Shown: positions 9,341-17,965, counted from the stretch's first letter. The stretch: 64,000 nucleotides of DNA from Acidovorax sp. YS12 (GCA_021496925.1 CP053915.1:1116001-1180000); one strand, 5' to 3'. Numbers and translations are program-made. Notes: a model not told the origin generated them from the letters alone.

Positions 9341-9356
9341 AGCAAACTTCAAGCCA
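9341..9356 (-). promoter_or_regulatory. sigma-54 (-24/-12) promoter of the alcohol dehydrogenase gene
   Basis: Minus-strand TGGCTTG-AAGT-TTGCT matches TGGCACG-N4-TTGCW at 10 of 12 positions with correct GG-GC spacing. It lies about 167 bases before the dehydrogenase ATG. A direct repeat TGCGAC (9437-9442 and 9449-9454) about 80-100 bases upstream may belong to an activator site. Confidence 0.65.
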
Positions 9357-9553
9357 AGGTAACGAGACAGAGCAGCATGGTCAGTTGCTTGTGTTTAGCG
9401 AAGATTCGGCCCTTCGAGGGCAATACACATTCGGTGTGCGACTCAAATTGCGACATCGATTTGATATCGAACGTCTTAAAGTTGGCCGTTAATTGATCTG
9501 GCAAATCCAGAACCGCCGAGCTTGCTTGATTCGACGGTGACAATTCTTCACCA

Positions 9554-11527
9554 TCACGAAACACCACGGGACACTCCAAACTCCCAGTTCACCAAGCCCC
9601 CCTTCGACACAGCACAAAGCTGCTTACCGAGTTGCAGCCCGATCACTGGTCGCCAAGGCACAAGACTAAACCCCATCCCATCGTCCAGCATCGCAAACCG
9701 CCCGCTCACCACTTGAATGGACTGCCGATATACACCACTGATGGTTTCGCCATCCCGCACCGGTCGCCACGTCCTTCCGGTCTCCTGCTGCAGCCGTTGT
9801 CCCACCACCGCCAGTTCGCGGTCACGCAAGGTCGCGAGCAGGCTGCCGACCAGGACAAAGCGCTGCCCCCTGCGCTCGGCCAGACCCTCCCCCACCAGGA
9901 AATCCACGCGCTGCGACATCGCCTCCCGCACCTGCGCCCCGAACCCTTGAGCTACTGGCTGGGTTAAGCCGCTCACCACCAGCGCCCGGTCCAGCCAGGT
10001 GGATCCCACAGCCTGGATCTGCTGCTCCAGGGGCAGGTGCGAGCGCAGTTCGACAACATGCCCCGCGTCCTTCTGCGCACCATGCTGTCGGACCCTCTGC
10101 AGCAAGTCCGGTGGCACGGCCCAGACGCCATCGGCCACGCGTTCCACGATCCCCTTGCGGCGTAGCGCCTCCAGCCGACGCACGTGGACTTCGACCGTTG
10201 CCTGTGGATCCCGATCTCCTGCCTGCAGGAGCTGCGCGCGATGATGGGCCGTGGTGTAGATCCCCTCCTGGGCCAGGTTCAGGACCGTGCGGTCCACAGC
10301 ACGCTCCAGTACCTGTGGTTTGCCTTCGACGATGCCGCCAACCGGTAGCTCCGCCAGATCGGTGTTGGCTTGCAGCCGGAGATAGTGCGCCCGGCCGTCG
10401 ATACCATCGACTACCAAGTAGGGCCGATCGTGCAGTTCGCCATCCAGCCCCTTGGCCGCAATGCGCCCCACCACGGGCACATCCACCTGCACATCGGTCA
10501 CCAGTTCCCTCTGCTCTCCCTTCATCGCCCGGTGCATGGTGCGCAGGATGTCGCCGCGCTCCCCCATGGCCATGAGCGTCTGCTCCATCCGAGGCGCCAG
10601 GCGCCACCGGTGGGCATCAAGGCGCTCGGCAAGTGCCATGGCTTCAAGGCGCTGCAACCGGGCGCGTAGCAAGTTGAGGCGCTGCGTTCCCATAGGTCCT
10701 TGAATGCTGCCCGGGCGCTCCGTCAGATCCACAACATCCTCCACAGCCTGGCGCTGCAGTTGCCGATCCAGCCCTGTCCATCGCTGCTGGTCCACTTCGC
10801 GCTGCTGGCTCTGCCGCATCTCCAGTTCGGTGCGCGGTCCCAGCCATTCCGTCGCCAGCTCGCAGGCACGCCGACGCATGCCATGGGCCATGTAGTCGGG
10901 CGCGATGACCAGGTCCGCTCCCCTGCCCTCGCCCGAACGCCCGCGCAGCACGACATGGGTGTGCGGGTTGTCCGTATCCCAGTGGTCCACGGCCACCCAG
11001 TCCAGGCGGGTTTCCAGATCGACAGCCATGCGCGCCATCAGCATGCGCGTGTAATCGCGCAGGTCTTCAAGCTCCCCGGCATCCTCCACTGACACGATGA
11101 AGCGGAACTGATGGCGGTCCCCTTGGCCCCGCTTCTCGAACGCCTGCAGGTCTGCGGTGTCCGTGTCCGGCCCGTAAGCCTGCCCCTTCTGCCCATCACG
11201 GGTCGTACCGTCGCGTTCGATGTACCGCAGGTGGGTGGAAACCGATCGAGCGCCCGCTTTCTTGAGCACAACAAAGCGTGACTTGATGACCACACGCCGT
11301 GCGTTCCTACCCAGTCCCTGGCCCGCGATGCCAGCCGCCACGCACCCCCGGCCAAACGTGGACGCAGGACGCATGCCCTGCTTCCCCGACGCCTTGGCTC
11401 CAGCCCTGGAAACCTCCTTCAGCACCTGGCTGATCAGGCGCGGCGACCGTGGTCCAGGACGCGACTTCGGCGCGCCCGGCCGGACCCTGAACCGCCCCTC
11501 CTCCGGTCCATCCTTACGCGCGGCCAT
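9554..11527 (-). CDS. rlxS: VirD2/RlxS-type relaxase
   Basis: 657 residues from ATG 11527 (MAARKDGPEEGRF), with a GGAG ribosome site. The histidine motif of MOB relaxases is seen as DHWDTDNPHTHVVLRG near residue 220, preceded by an N-terminal region with LRYIERDGT and FRFIVSVEDA typical of VirD2-like Tn4371 relaxases. The long C-terminal part matches the DUF3363 type. It nicks at oriT and pilots the strand during conjugative transfer. The gene ends close to the catabolic module. An upstream in-frame start at 11653 would add a basic, unconserved leader and run into the inverted repeat at 11609-11645. Confidence 0.88.
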   Translation of the reverse strand: MAARKDGPEEGRFRVRPGAPKSRPGPRSPRLISQVLKEVSRAGAKASGKQGMRPASTFGRGCVAAGIAGQGLGRNARRVVIKSRFVVLKKAGARSVSTHLRYIERDGTTRDGQKGQAYGPDTDTADLQAFEKRGQGDRHQFRFIVSVEDAGELEDLRDYTRMLMARMAVDLETRLDWVAVDHWDTDNPHTHVVLRGRSGEGRGADLVIAPDYMAHGMRRRACELATEWLGPRTELEMRQSQQREVDQQRWTGLDRQLQRQAVEDVVDLTERPGSIQGPMGTQRLNLLRARLQRLEAMALAERLDAHRWRLAPRMEQTLMAMGERGDILRTMHRAMKGEQRELVTDVQVDVPVVGRIAAKGLDGELHDRPYLVVDGIDGRAHYLRLQANTDLAELPVGGIVEGKPQVLERAVDRTVLNLAQEGIYTTAHHRAQLLQAGDRDPQATVEVHVRRLEALRRKGIVERVADGVWAVPPDLLQRVRQHGAQKDAGHVVELRSHLPLEQQIQAVGSTWLDRALVVSGLTQPVAQGFGAQVREAMSQRVDFLVGEGLAERRGQRFVLVGSLLATLRDRELAVVGQRLQQETGRTWRPVRDGETISGVYRQSIQVVSGRFAMLDDGMGFSLVPWRPVIGLQLGKQLCAVSKGGLVNWEFGVSRGVS

Positions 11528-11608
11528 GATGCCCACTCCAGCGCGCCTGAGCGCAAGGGATCGGGAACGGCTCGCGCCAAGCACCCGGAGCGGGCCGGAT
11601 CCTGCCCC

Positions 11609-11645
11609 GGCACGGCACTGCATGCACCCGGCCTGGTGCCGTGCC
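11609..11645. repeat. 10-bp perfect inverted repeat, candidate oriT or relaxase control site
   Basis: GGCACGGCAC (11609-11618) and GTGCCGTGCC (11636-11645) flank a 17-base spacer in the 363-base gap between relaxase and traF. Nothing else in this gap looks like a gene. Origins of transfer usually hold such repeats next to the relaxase gene, so this is the best oriT candidate in the window. A role as operator or terminator is also possible. Confidence 0.45.
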
Positions 11646-11890
11646 CAACCCACGTGCAGACTGGCTTGGCGAGCACAAGCGTGCCGGTCCTTTTATCTTG
11701 CCCTCCGTCTGCGTACCCCGCATTGGCTCCCAACTCCCACCCACTGCCGGCCTTGCACACCCGCCATGGAACCACCACGGCGGCCCAAGCTGCGGCGCAA
11801 ATGCTGCGGGCTCACGGCCTCCACATTGCACCGCCGACTGCGGTGCGAGTGCCGCGTCCATTGCCTCCCATTGGCGCCGGAAAGGATGCT

Positions 11891-12427
11891 TCATGGTGCA
11901 CTCCAGGTCCATACCGGGTGCGCAATGCCGAGTACGGCCGACACCTGGATTGGCCCAAAGTACCGGCTGTCGAACGACGCCGGATGGGTATCGCTCAACA
12001 GGAAAACCTCCCCCCGCACAAGAGCCCTGCACTGTCCCCAGGCTTGCAGCGGGCGGACCATGCCATCCTGCAGCCGCACGCCCGTCACCGCGGCACCGTC
12101 GATGCGCACCGTCTGCTCGCGCACGCACACCGATTGCGGCGCCAACGCGCCGACACGCTTGAGGATCGGCACCCCGATGGGCAGGTAGCCGCGCTGTGCC
12201 GCCAGCGCGGCCACATCGGCGGGAAGCCGGACCAGCACGGTGCTGCCCACATGCAAGGAGTCCGCGCGCCCCATGCGCTCAATGCGGTACCAGCCGGGCG
12301 CCACGCTGGCGCTCGGGTTGTAGACGAGCCGATGCGCCATCGGCACCAGCATCGGCCCGACCACGAGGGCCACGGCGGTCGCCATGCCGGCCAGCAGCAT
12401 GGGAAGCGGTACGGCGGGCTGCGTCAT
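11891..12427 (-). CDS. traF: TraF-type conjugative signal peptidase (S26 family)
   Basis: 178 residues with an N-terminal membrane segment (about 8-30). The serine motif NPSASVAPGWYRI is followed by the lysine region PILKRVGALAPQ and the late box LLSDTHPASFDSRYFGPI. These are the S26 peptidase elements of TraF proteins, which process and cyclise pilin in the periplasm. It overlaps the next upstream gene by four bases. No pilin or secretion genes are present in the window, so its substrate would be encoded to the left, or be missing. Confidence 0.85.
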   Translation of the reverse strand: MTQPAVPLPMLLAGMATAVALVVGPMLVPMAHRLVYNPSASVAPGWYRIERMGRADSLHVGSTVLVRLPADVAALAAQRGYLPIGVPILKRVGALAPQSVCVREQTVRIDGAAVTGVRLQDGMVRPLQAWGQCRALVRGEVFLLSDTHPASFDSRYFGPIQVSAVLGIAHPVWTWSAP

Positions 12428-12954
12428 TCCCCACCTCCTACCGCCAGGTGGGAGACGTGCCGCTCGGCGGTGTAGACCGGCAGCGGCAAGCCTGCACCAA
12501 GCCGATGGCCCACCTTGCGCCAGTAGCTAGCAGCCACAGTGCAGGGATCGATACGCAGCGCCTCGATGGCATCGATCACCACCAGCACCGCCTTGACCTG
12601 CACTTCGCCATCAGCACGCAGCAGAACGCGCGCACCCGGCAGCACACCCGCCACGCGCTGCGCGTCCTCAAAGGGTGTCGGCGCCTGCATCACCAGAAGC
12701 TGCCAGAGCGCATTACCAGAGATATTGCCGATCCACTTCACGCGGCAGCAGACGGTGCCAGGCACGAACATCGCAACGCGCCGCCAACGGTCCAGCACGA
12801 TCTCCACCGTCGGCTGGCCAAACCGCAGCCAGACGTTCACCCGATCCTCGACGAATGCGAGAGAAACGCGCATGCGGGTGGGGCGCTGCGGCACCATCGC
12901 CTGCAGCGGAGCCTGCCGAATGGCTGACGCCAGATGGGATCCCGGCGCCATCAT
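12424..12954 (-). CDS. DUF2840 family protein of the element backbone
   Basis: 176 residues, start ATG 12954 overlapping the stop of the gene before it. The sequence FVEDRVNVWLRFGQPTVEIVLDRWRRVAMF followed by RVKWIGNISG (separate stretches of one conserved region) is characteristic of the DUF2840 proteins that sit between traF and parA in Tn4371-type elements. Function unknown. Tight overlap with traF on one side and the small partition gene on the other shows co-translation. Confidence 0.75.
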   Translation of the reverse strand: MMAPGSHLASAIRQAPLQAMVPQRPTRMRVSLAFVEDRVNVWLRFGQPTVEIVLDRWRRVAMFVPGTVCCRVKWIGNISGNALWQLLVMQAPTPFEDAQRVAGVLPGARVLLRADGEVQVKAVLVVIDAIEALRIDPCTVAASYWRKVGHRLGAGLPLPVYTAERHVSHLAVGGGE

Positions 12955-13214
12955 GCCCCGTCCTCCGGATACTCGCGCTCCAGCAGCTCGCGCAGCATGT
13001 CCGCGGCTGTGATGCAGCGCCGGAACGCCACAACCTTGATGCGCCCGCGCAGCGTCGGCGTCACATCGATGGTGAGCCGCGCGGTGTAGATGGAGGCCTT
13101 GGCGGGGATCTCGGGAGCATCCGCCTGCCGCACCCAGGTTGATGCAGGATCCGCACCGGGCCTGCGTCCGATCGGCGCCCGGTGCAGCTTCGCCGCTGGC
13201 TGGGGGATGGTCAT
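12951..13214 (-). CDS. small partition-associated protein (ribbon-helix-helix-like)
   Basis: 87 residues, overlapping parA and DUF2840 by four bases each. The C-terminal half (IKVVAFRRCITAADMLRELLE) resembles a short DNA-binding or ParA-partner helix pair found beside ParA in this element family, often labelled ParB-like. It is too short to prove the fold. A role in segregation of the excised circle together with ParA is inferred from position. Confidence 0.65.
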   Translation of the reverse strand: MTIPQPAAKLHRAPIGRRPGADPASTWVRQADAPEIPAKASIYTARLTIDVTPTLRGRIKVVAFRRCITAADMLRELLEREYPEDGA

Positions 13215-13972
13215 CGCAGCACCTCCTGCACGGCCTGCGCGAGCGCCACAATCTCACGCGCGGCCGCGCAATGCGGCGCCACTTCACATGCCAGCTGCCC
13301 TGCAGCCACGCTGTCAGCAAACACGATGCGCTGCGAGACCTCGGTCTCCAACGCGGTGAACGGTTGGTCCGCGAGCGCTGCACGCGCTTCGCGCCCGATC
13401 ACCGTCCCCACCACGCGCCGGTTGATCACAAAGGCCGCGCGCAGCTGCGGCCGGAACACCCGAGCCTCCGCGATGAGCTGCACCATCTCATGACTCGCCC
13501 ACACGTCGTAGGCGCTCGGCTGCACGGGTATCAGCACCAGGTCGGCAGCCAGCAGCGCGGAGCGCGCAAGCGCTGCGACCCTTGGCGGTCCGTCAATGAC
13601 CACAAAATCAGCCTGCAGGGCGATTTGCGGGGCTTCCTGGTGCAAGGAGTCCCGCGCCAGCCCGAACACCCCGTACAGCCGCTCCTGGCCGCTCTGGAGC
13701 CGCCGTTGCGCCCAGTCGAGGGCTGACCCCTGCGGGTCGGCATCGAGCAGCGTGACGCGGTTGCCTTGCAGGGCCAACTCGCCCGCCAGGTGCGTGGCAA
13801 GCGTGGTCTTCCCTGCCCCACCCTTCTGGTTGAGCAGGGCGACGACCTTGCCAGGGCTGGTGCCCTGCTTTTCTGGTGAAAGGCTCTGGAGTTTTGGACC
13901 TGCCTGATTTGCCATCGCAGAACCATTGCTCAAATTTTGAGCAGCTGCTGTTCGCGCGTGCGTGACTTCCAT
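13211..13972 (-). CDS. parA: ParA-type partition ATPase
   Basis: 253 residues. Deviant Walker A NQKGGAGKTTLATHL, Walker A' LLDADPQGSALDW and Walker B DFVVIDGPP are all present. Short ParA proteins without a DNA-binding N-terminus of this kind partition plasmids and circular forms of integrative elements. Start ATG 13972 has AAAGGGA eight bases upstream; an internal ATG at 13915 is an alternative. It lies 20 bases behind repA, in a repA-parA-small-partner-DUF2840-traF run. Confidence 0.88.
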   Translation of the reverse strand: MEVTHARTAAAQNLSNGSAMANQAGPKLQSLSPEKQGTSPGKVVALLNQKGGAGKTTLATHLAGELALQGNRVTLLDADPQGSALDWAQRRLQSGQERLYGVFGLARDSLHQEAPQIALQADFVVIDGPPRVAALARSALLAADLVLIPVQPSAYDVWASHEMVQLIAEARVFRPQLRAAFVINRRVVGTVIGREARAALADQPFTALETEVSQRIVFADSVAAGQLACEVAPHCAAAREIVALAQAVQEVLR

Positions 13973-13992
13973 TTATGTATCCCTTTAGATGT

Positions 13993-14997
13993 TTAGGGAG
14001 TGCCAAAACCGTTGCTGGGCGTGGTTTTGCGGGCGATCGGTGCGGGCGATCCACCGATACTTCTGCGGGTGATCCCCCGAGGGCCGTGCGGGCGATCCAC
14101 CGAGCCCGTCCCCAAACCATCCACAGGTTCTTCAACAGAATCTGTGGACAAGTGGCTCCGGGGCCGGTTGTCCGGATCGGGCAGGAAAACCAGCCACTCG
14201 ATGCCGCCACTGCGTTCAATGGACAGCCAATAACCCGGCAGCGCCTGGCGCCGTGCCAGGTGGCGTACCTGGATGGCAAAGTCGGAGGGGCGCTGCAGGC
14301 TTCCCGACTTCAGGTGCAGGTGGCGCATGTCGAAGCGCCAGCCCGCCTGTTGCCGGCCACCGTGCTTTCGCACCAGCCGGTACAGCCAGCGCTCAATGCC
14401 CCCGGAAAGCCGGAAATACGTCGGATCGAGCGTGAGCACCAGCCCCTCGTCCATCACGCCGGTAAAGAACCAGTCGGCCAGAATGAGTTCGATGCCGTCG
14501 GAACGCCCCCCGGGCTGGACATACTCCTTCCACTCGTTGATCCAGGAGAAGCGGTGCACGCGCATGGCGCCATTCGGGCGCTCGCGCTGGCGCAGCGTCG
14601 TGGCGACGGTGGTGGACTGCAACCGGTCCAGTGCAGCGCGCAGCGCCAGGTAGTCGCTGCGGCCCGTACCTCTCTGTGCAAAACGCAGGATCTCGTAGGG
14701 CGTGGCCACCATCAGGCGCGAAGGCGCAATGCCTTCCTTCTTGGCCTGAATGATCTGGCTCGCGGCCCAGATCAGCACATCGGCGTCCCAGATGGTGGCG
14801 ATGCCGTGCTCGGGCACCCCCTCCACCGTGAGAGAAATACCCCCCGCTTCAAATCGGATCGGCACAATGCGCGGCGACTTGGCAAGCGAGAAGAACGGAT
14901 AGGCCATCAGGTCCTGCGCGTCGCGCAGCGCCATATCGCTGCCCGGCAGCGCGCGGAACAGCGACAGCTGCTCGCGTTCGTTCGGGCGCTTCGACAT
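13993..14997 (-). CDS. repA: RepA replication initiator of the element
   Basis: 334 residues beginning MSKRPNEREQLSLFRALPGS. The central region (DADVLIWAASQIIQAKKEG, RQRERPNGAMRVHRFSWI) is the RPA-type plasmid initiator domain. It would start replication of the excised circle, which stabilises Tn4371-like elements. Its last 40 codons contain regularly spaced DNA repeats (14041-14103) that look like iterons. The tail is rich in Arg, Gly and Pro as a result. Confidence 0.85.
   Translation of the reverse strand: MSKRPNEREQLSLFRALPGSDMALRDAQDLMAYPFFSLAKSPRIVPIRFEAGGISLTVEGVPEHGIATIWDADVLIWAASQIIQAKKEGIAPSRLMVATPYEILRFAQRGTGRSDYLALRAALDRLQSTTVATTLRQRERPNGAMRVHRFSWINEWKEYVQPGGRSDGIELILADWFFTGVMDEGLVLTLDPTYFRLSGGIERWLYRLVRKHGGRQQAGWRFDMRHLHLKSGSLQRPSDFAIQVRHLARRQALPGYWLSIERSGGIEWLVFLPDPDNRPRSHLSTDSVEEPVDGLGTGSVDRPHGPRGITRRSIGGSPAPIARKTTPSNGFGTP
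14028..14151 (-). repeat. iteron-like direct repeats and DnaA-box-like sites at the 3' end of repA
   Basis: The 17-mer TGCGGGCGATCCACCGA (or a close variant) begins at 14041, 14064 and 14087, exactly 23 bases apart, with a partial copy at 14028-14038. DnaA-box-like sequences follow at 14117-14125 (CCATCCACA) and 14143-14151 (TTGTCCACA on the minus strand, one mismatch to consensus). Placement inside repA fits a replication origin. Because the repeats are coding, selection on the protein cannot be excluded. Confidence 0.6.
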
Positions 14998-15022
14998 CGG
15001 TAGTGCTCCCCGTCCGAGCCAA

Positions 15023-15325
15023 TCAACGAACGGAGTCGCGCTGCACGTAGCCGGGGTCCGAGGTCATGCCGTAGGCACGGCCATCGGCCCAGGCGCGCAG
15101 GTCAGTGGCCGCGTAGACCACGCGTGCGCCGAACTTGCGGAAGCGCGGGCCTCCACCCAGAACGCGCTGCTTCTCCAAGGTGCGCGGCGAAAGCCGCAGG
15201 AAGGCGCCCGCTTCTTCGGTGGTCAGGAACTCAGGGTTTGCAGGAGCTGCAGGGACAGCCGCGGTAGCGGGCTGCGGCGCAGCCGCTACGGCTGTGCGGG
15301 ACGGGAAAGAACTGCCAACGGCCAT
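15023..15325 (-). CDS. AlpA/MerR-like helix-turn-helix protein
   Basis: 100 residues from ATG 15325, with GGAG six bases before it. After an Ala/Pro-rich lead the sequence LTTEEAGAFLRLSPRTLEKQ, then GPRFRKFGARVVYAATDLRAWAD, is a winged HTH of the excisionase/AlpA type (HTH_17). Such proteins regulate repA or act as recombination directionality factors in integrative elements. It precedes repA on the same strand, separated by about 25 bases. Confidence 0.75.
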   Translation of the reverse strand: MAVGSSFPSRTAVAAAPQPATAAVPAAPANPEFLTTEEAGAFLRLSPRTLEKQRVLGGGPRFRKFGARVVYAATDLRAWADGRAYGMTSDPGYVQRDSVR

Positions 15326-15417
15326 GACGGACTCCATCGCTGTCGATGGGCCGCAAACCATTCGCGGCCCGATGGAGGCAGTCTCGGAAATCGGGCCCGA
15401 TCCGGGCAGGGAGAGAT

Positions 15418-16216
15418 TCAGCGCACCGGTTCGTCTCCGGGGGGCTTTGCAGCGGGATCCAGCACACCCGCCAGGGACAGGTACCCGCCATGCATGAGTG
15501 CCCCACCCCGGCTCAGCAGGTGACGCACCTGCGCGCGGAGTTCGCCATCCTCGCTCCAGCGCAGAACGACGGCTTCAAGGCCGAACAGGGCCTGGGCGAT
15601 GTCCCGGTGGGAGGCGCCCGCTTGCGAAGCATCGAGCGCCTGCAGGGCGCGCAGGTGCAGCAAAGCGGCACGGGTGGCCGACCGCACGGGCGGGATCTCA
15701 GGCGCATGGCCTTCCAGGACCTGTGCCTGTTCGCGGTACCCGTCGAGCTGACGGCGAAGCCCCGGAGTCAGCGGCACGACGCCCACATAGGCACCACCAT
15801 CCTCCAGAGTGCCTGAGAGCGACAAGCGCATACGCAGCGCGCTGAGATCTGCGGTGATCGTCAGGTCGTGCCCGTCCATCACCAGGCGCTTGCGGCCGGG
15901 GATGCGCCACAGATCGAACCGGCGGGTTACCGTACCGAGCGCATGCACGGCACGCACATGCAGAAGCTCATCAGATAACGACAGCCACAACGGGTGCGCA
16001 ACCCGTCCGTCCAACTCTGGATCTTCGGCGACATCGCAACCCCCAGCGGGCAAAAGACACCACGCGCTTGCGACGAGTCCAATCCGAACGGTAGCCCGGA
16101 TGACGTCGCAGGTACTCCCAGGCAAGCGCCGGGGCGTCGAGGTCCAGCACGTAGAGATAGGCGGCCGACACACCCCACGGGGCGCGGGGAAGGTCTTCGG
16201 GGTTGGATGGGGTCAT
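15418..16216 (-). pseudogene. DUF2285-type regulatory protein, broken by a frameshift
   Basis: In Tn4371-type elements one protein of about 250 residues carries an N-terminal regulator-like domain and a C-terminal DUF2285. Here the N-terminal part (MTPSNPEDLPRAPWGVSAAY, then YLRRHPGYRSDW, ending RWGLR) lies in one minus-strand frame from 16216. The continuation (AEDPELDGRVAHPLW to the DUF2285 domain with LRALQALDASQAGASHRDIA) lies in another. The switch falls near 16035-16050. A single-base indel restores the whole protein, so this is a recent mutation, a sequencing error or a programmed shift. Confidence 0.7.
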
Positions 16217-16319
16217 GGAATCCTCCTGTGAAAGGAGGAACCTGCCACACAGGAAGAGTTACAGAGTCGCTTTTACGGCGAGGCTACCTCGCGCGCCAAG
16301 CGATCCTGAAAGGATCGCC

Positions 16320-16661
16320 TCAATCGTTGATCGAGCCGTCGCGCTGCGCGTCGGCCAGGTAGCCTGAGAGCGTCTGGCGCGGCTTGAAATGCGGATCCGC
16401 CACGATGCGCATGCCTCGTGGACCCCGGACACCCTCAAGGGCGGAGAGGCTGACATGCCCCAGCTCGGGACTCCCAGTGCCAGCATCGCAAAGCCCGAAC
16501 GCTCGGTCTCCATCGGCATCCAGCTCCGTCAGCAGCCACACGGCCCCAGCATCCAGCGTGTAGAGCTTGACGACCGGCAGAGGATCCAATGCCTCACCGC
16601 GCGCACGCGCTGCGTCATTGGCCTGCATCAAGCTTTGCTGCTCGTATGTAAGAAATGTCAT
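16320..16661 (-). CDS. DUF2958 protein, copy 1
   Basis: 113 residues. The core VVKLYTLDAGAVWLLTELDA, then FGLCDAGTGSPELGHVSLSAL, defines DUF2958, a small protein of unknown function on integrative elements and plasmids. A second, better conserved copy is encoded at 17198-17545. The ribosome site of this copy is weak. It is divergent from the XRE regulator at 16847, with which it shares a 185-base promoter region. Confidence 0.8.
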   Translation of the reverse strand: MTFLTYEQQSLMQANDAARARGEALDPLPVVKLYTLDAGAVWLLTELDADGDRAFGLCDAGTGSPELGHVSLSALEGVRGPRGMRIVADPHFKPRQTLSGYLADAQRDGSIND

Positions 16662-16846
16662 TGTGGTCGTATGGGCGAGTTACATCCTAATACACGCCCC
16701 GAGCAAAGCAATAGGACTGCCGCCCAAAGGGTTACGCGGATGCCCAAACATCACACGTGCATCAAGAGATGACTCATTGATGAACTGTTCATGCGCGCAA
16801 TTATGGGTATCTTATCCCGTGGTGTTATTTCCCGTCACCAAAGACA

Positions 16847-17101
16847 GTGGCGGTTGTGGCCAAACCGTCTCCGTCTTTCGCAAAGGACCCGATCCTCATC
16901 GCAATAGGCGATGCGATCAGACGTACGCGTGCCACCCGCAATATTTCTCAGGAAGCCTTGGCTGACCTCGCGGGCATTGACAGGTCCTACATGGGTGGGA
17001 TCGAGAGAGGTGAGCACAACGTGGCAGTGATCAACCTGAGCAAGATCGCCGATGCTCTTGAGGTTCGCCCATCCACGCTTCTTGCCACTGCGGGCATTTA
17101 G
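16847..17101 (+). CDS. XRE-family helix-turn-helix regulator
   Basis: 84 residues from a GTG start. IGDAIRRTRATRNISQEALA and DLAGIDRSYMGGIERGEHNV form a classic lambda-repressor-type HTH like that of restriction C-proteins. It is the only plus-strand gene in this part of the backbone and separates the two DUF2958 genes, suggesting that it represses one or both. The start is uncertain because no strong ribosome site precedes it. Confidence 0.8.
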   Translation: MAVVAKPSPSFAKDPILIAIGDAIRRTRATRNISQEALADLAGIDRSYMGGIERGEHNVAVINLSKIADALEVRPSTLLATAGI

Positions 17102-17197
17102 CAAGCGAACATTGCGAACGCTTCGGTCTTGTGCAAAGAACCGAAGCGACCGCCGACTCCACAGTGAATGGCTCCACCGAAGCGATGCCCTTGACTG

Positions 17198-17545
17198 CTA
17201 CGCCACAATCCGCCCCGCAAGACGCGCCTCACGCGCGTAGGCACTCAGCCGCTTCTGCGCAGTGAAGTGCAGGTCGCGTTCCACTGGAAGTCCCAGCCGG
17301 CCGCGCACAGTCGCAAGTTCTGCCAGGCTGACCCAGCCCAACTCGGGATAGCCCAGACCCAGGTCGCACAGCCCAAAGGCATGGTCGTGATCGTCCGGAT
17401 CCATCTCGGTCAACAGCCAGGTCGCCCCAGCATCCGGGGTGAACAGCTTGACCACCGGAGCGGGGTCGAAGTTTTCTTGTTCGAGAGACTGCCGGCCGTT
17501 GGCCAGCAGATGTGTGCGTTGTTCGTCCGTGATGAGCTTCGTCAT
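17198..17545 (-). CDS. DUF2958 protein, copy 2
   Basis: 115 residues, ATG at 17545 with AAGGAG. PVVKLFTPDAGATWLLTEMD, then FGLCDLGLGYPELGWVSLAE, is the family signature. Overall it is clearly paralogous to the copy at 16320-16661. A 660-base non-coding stretch with a long imperfect repeat lies upstream. Function unknown. Confidence 0.85.
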   Translation of the reverse strand: MTKLITDEQRTHLLANGRQSLEQENFDPAPVVKLFTPDAGATWLLTEMDPDDHDHAFGLCDLGLGYPELGWVSLAELATVRGRLGLPVERDLHFTAQKRLSAYAREARLAGRIVA

Positions 17546-17757
17546 GGTCTTCTCCTTGGAAGGAATCAGGGCGGGATTGCCCGAGACCGGAAGCAGCACG
17601 GCGCAGCGCAGCCATCAGGGTTCGTCAGACGGCCGCCAGGACGCCAGCGTGCAACGCACGCGCAGACCTCGACGGCGAGAACAGCGTGATACGGTGAAGG
17701 GAACAGCAAGCCAGCCCCCCAACCTGGTAGGGCCCTAATCGGAGACACAGTCCCCAT

Positions 17758-17965
17758 GCCGATCCGGCCTCGCCGGTTCGGCGGTATCCGAGGGGGCGCC
17801 AAGCCCAGCGCGGCGGGGATGGGCCGCAGGTCGATCCCCAGGAGGCAAGCACAGCGCGCAGCACCGCAGGGGCGAAGGCGTCAGCGATGAAAGCCCGCAG
17901 GGACGAGACGCTATCGGCGGCTCGGTGCACGGCACGCCAGCGCGGTCCGGCCAAGCCGGAGACGC
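17758..17965 (-). repeat. long imperfect non-coding repeat R1
   Basis: About 208 bases closely related to 23062-23305 (R2). Both contain GGTTCGGCGGTATCC, GCGCCAAGCCCAGCGCGGCG, GGCGTCAGC and GTGCACGGCACG/ATGCACGGCACG in the same order and orientation. The first 100 bases align almost without gaps. Both copies lie a few hundred bases upstream of minus-strand backbone genes (DUF2958 here, DUF932 for R2). No convincing ORF spans either copy. The whole 17546-18208 gap otherwise shows no gene. Confidence 0.65.
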
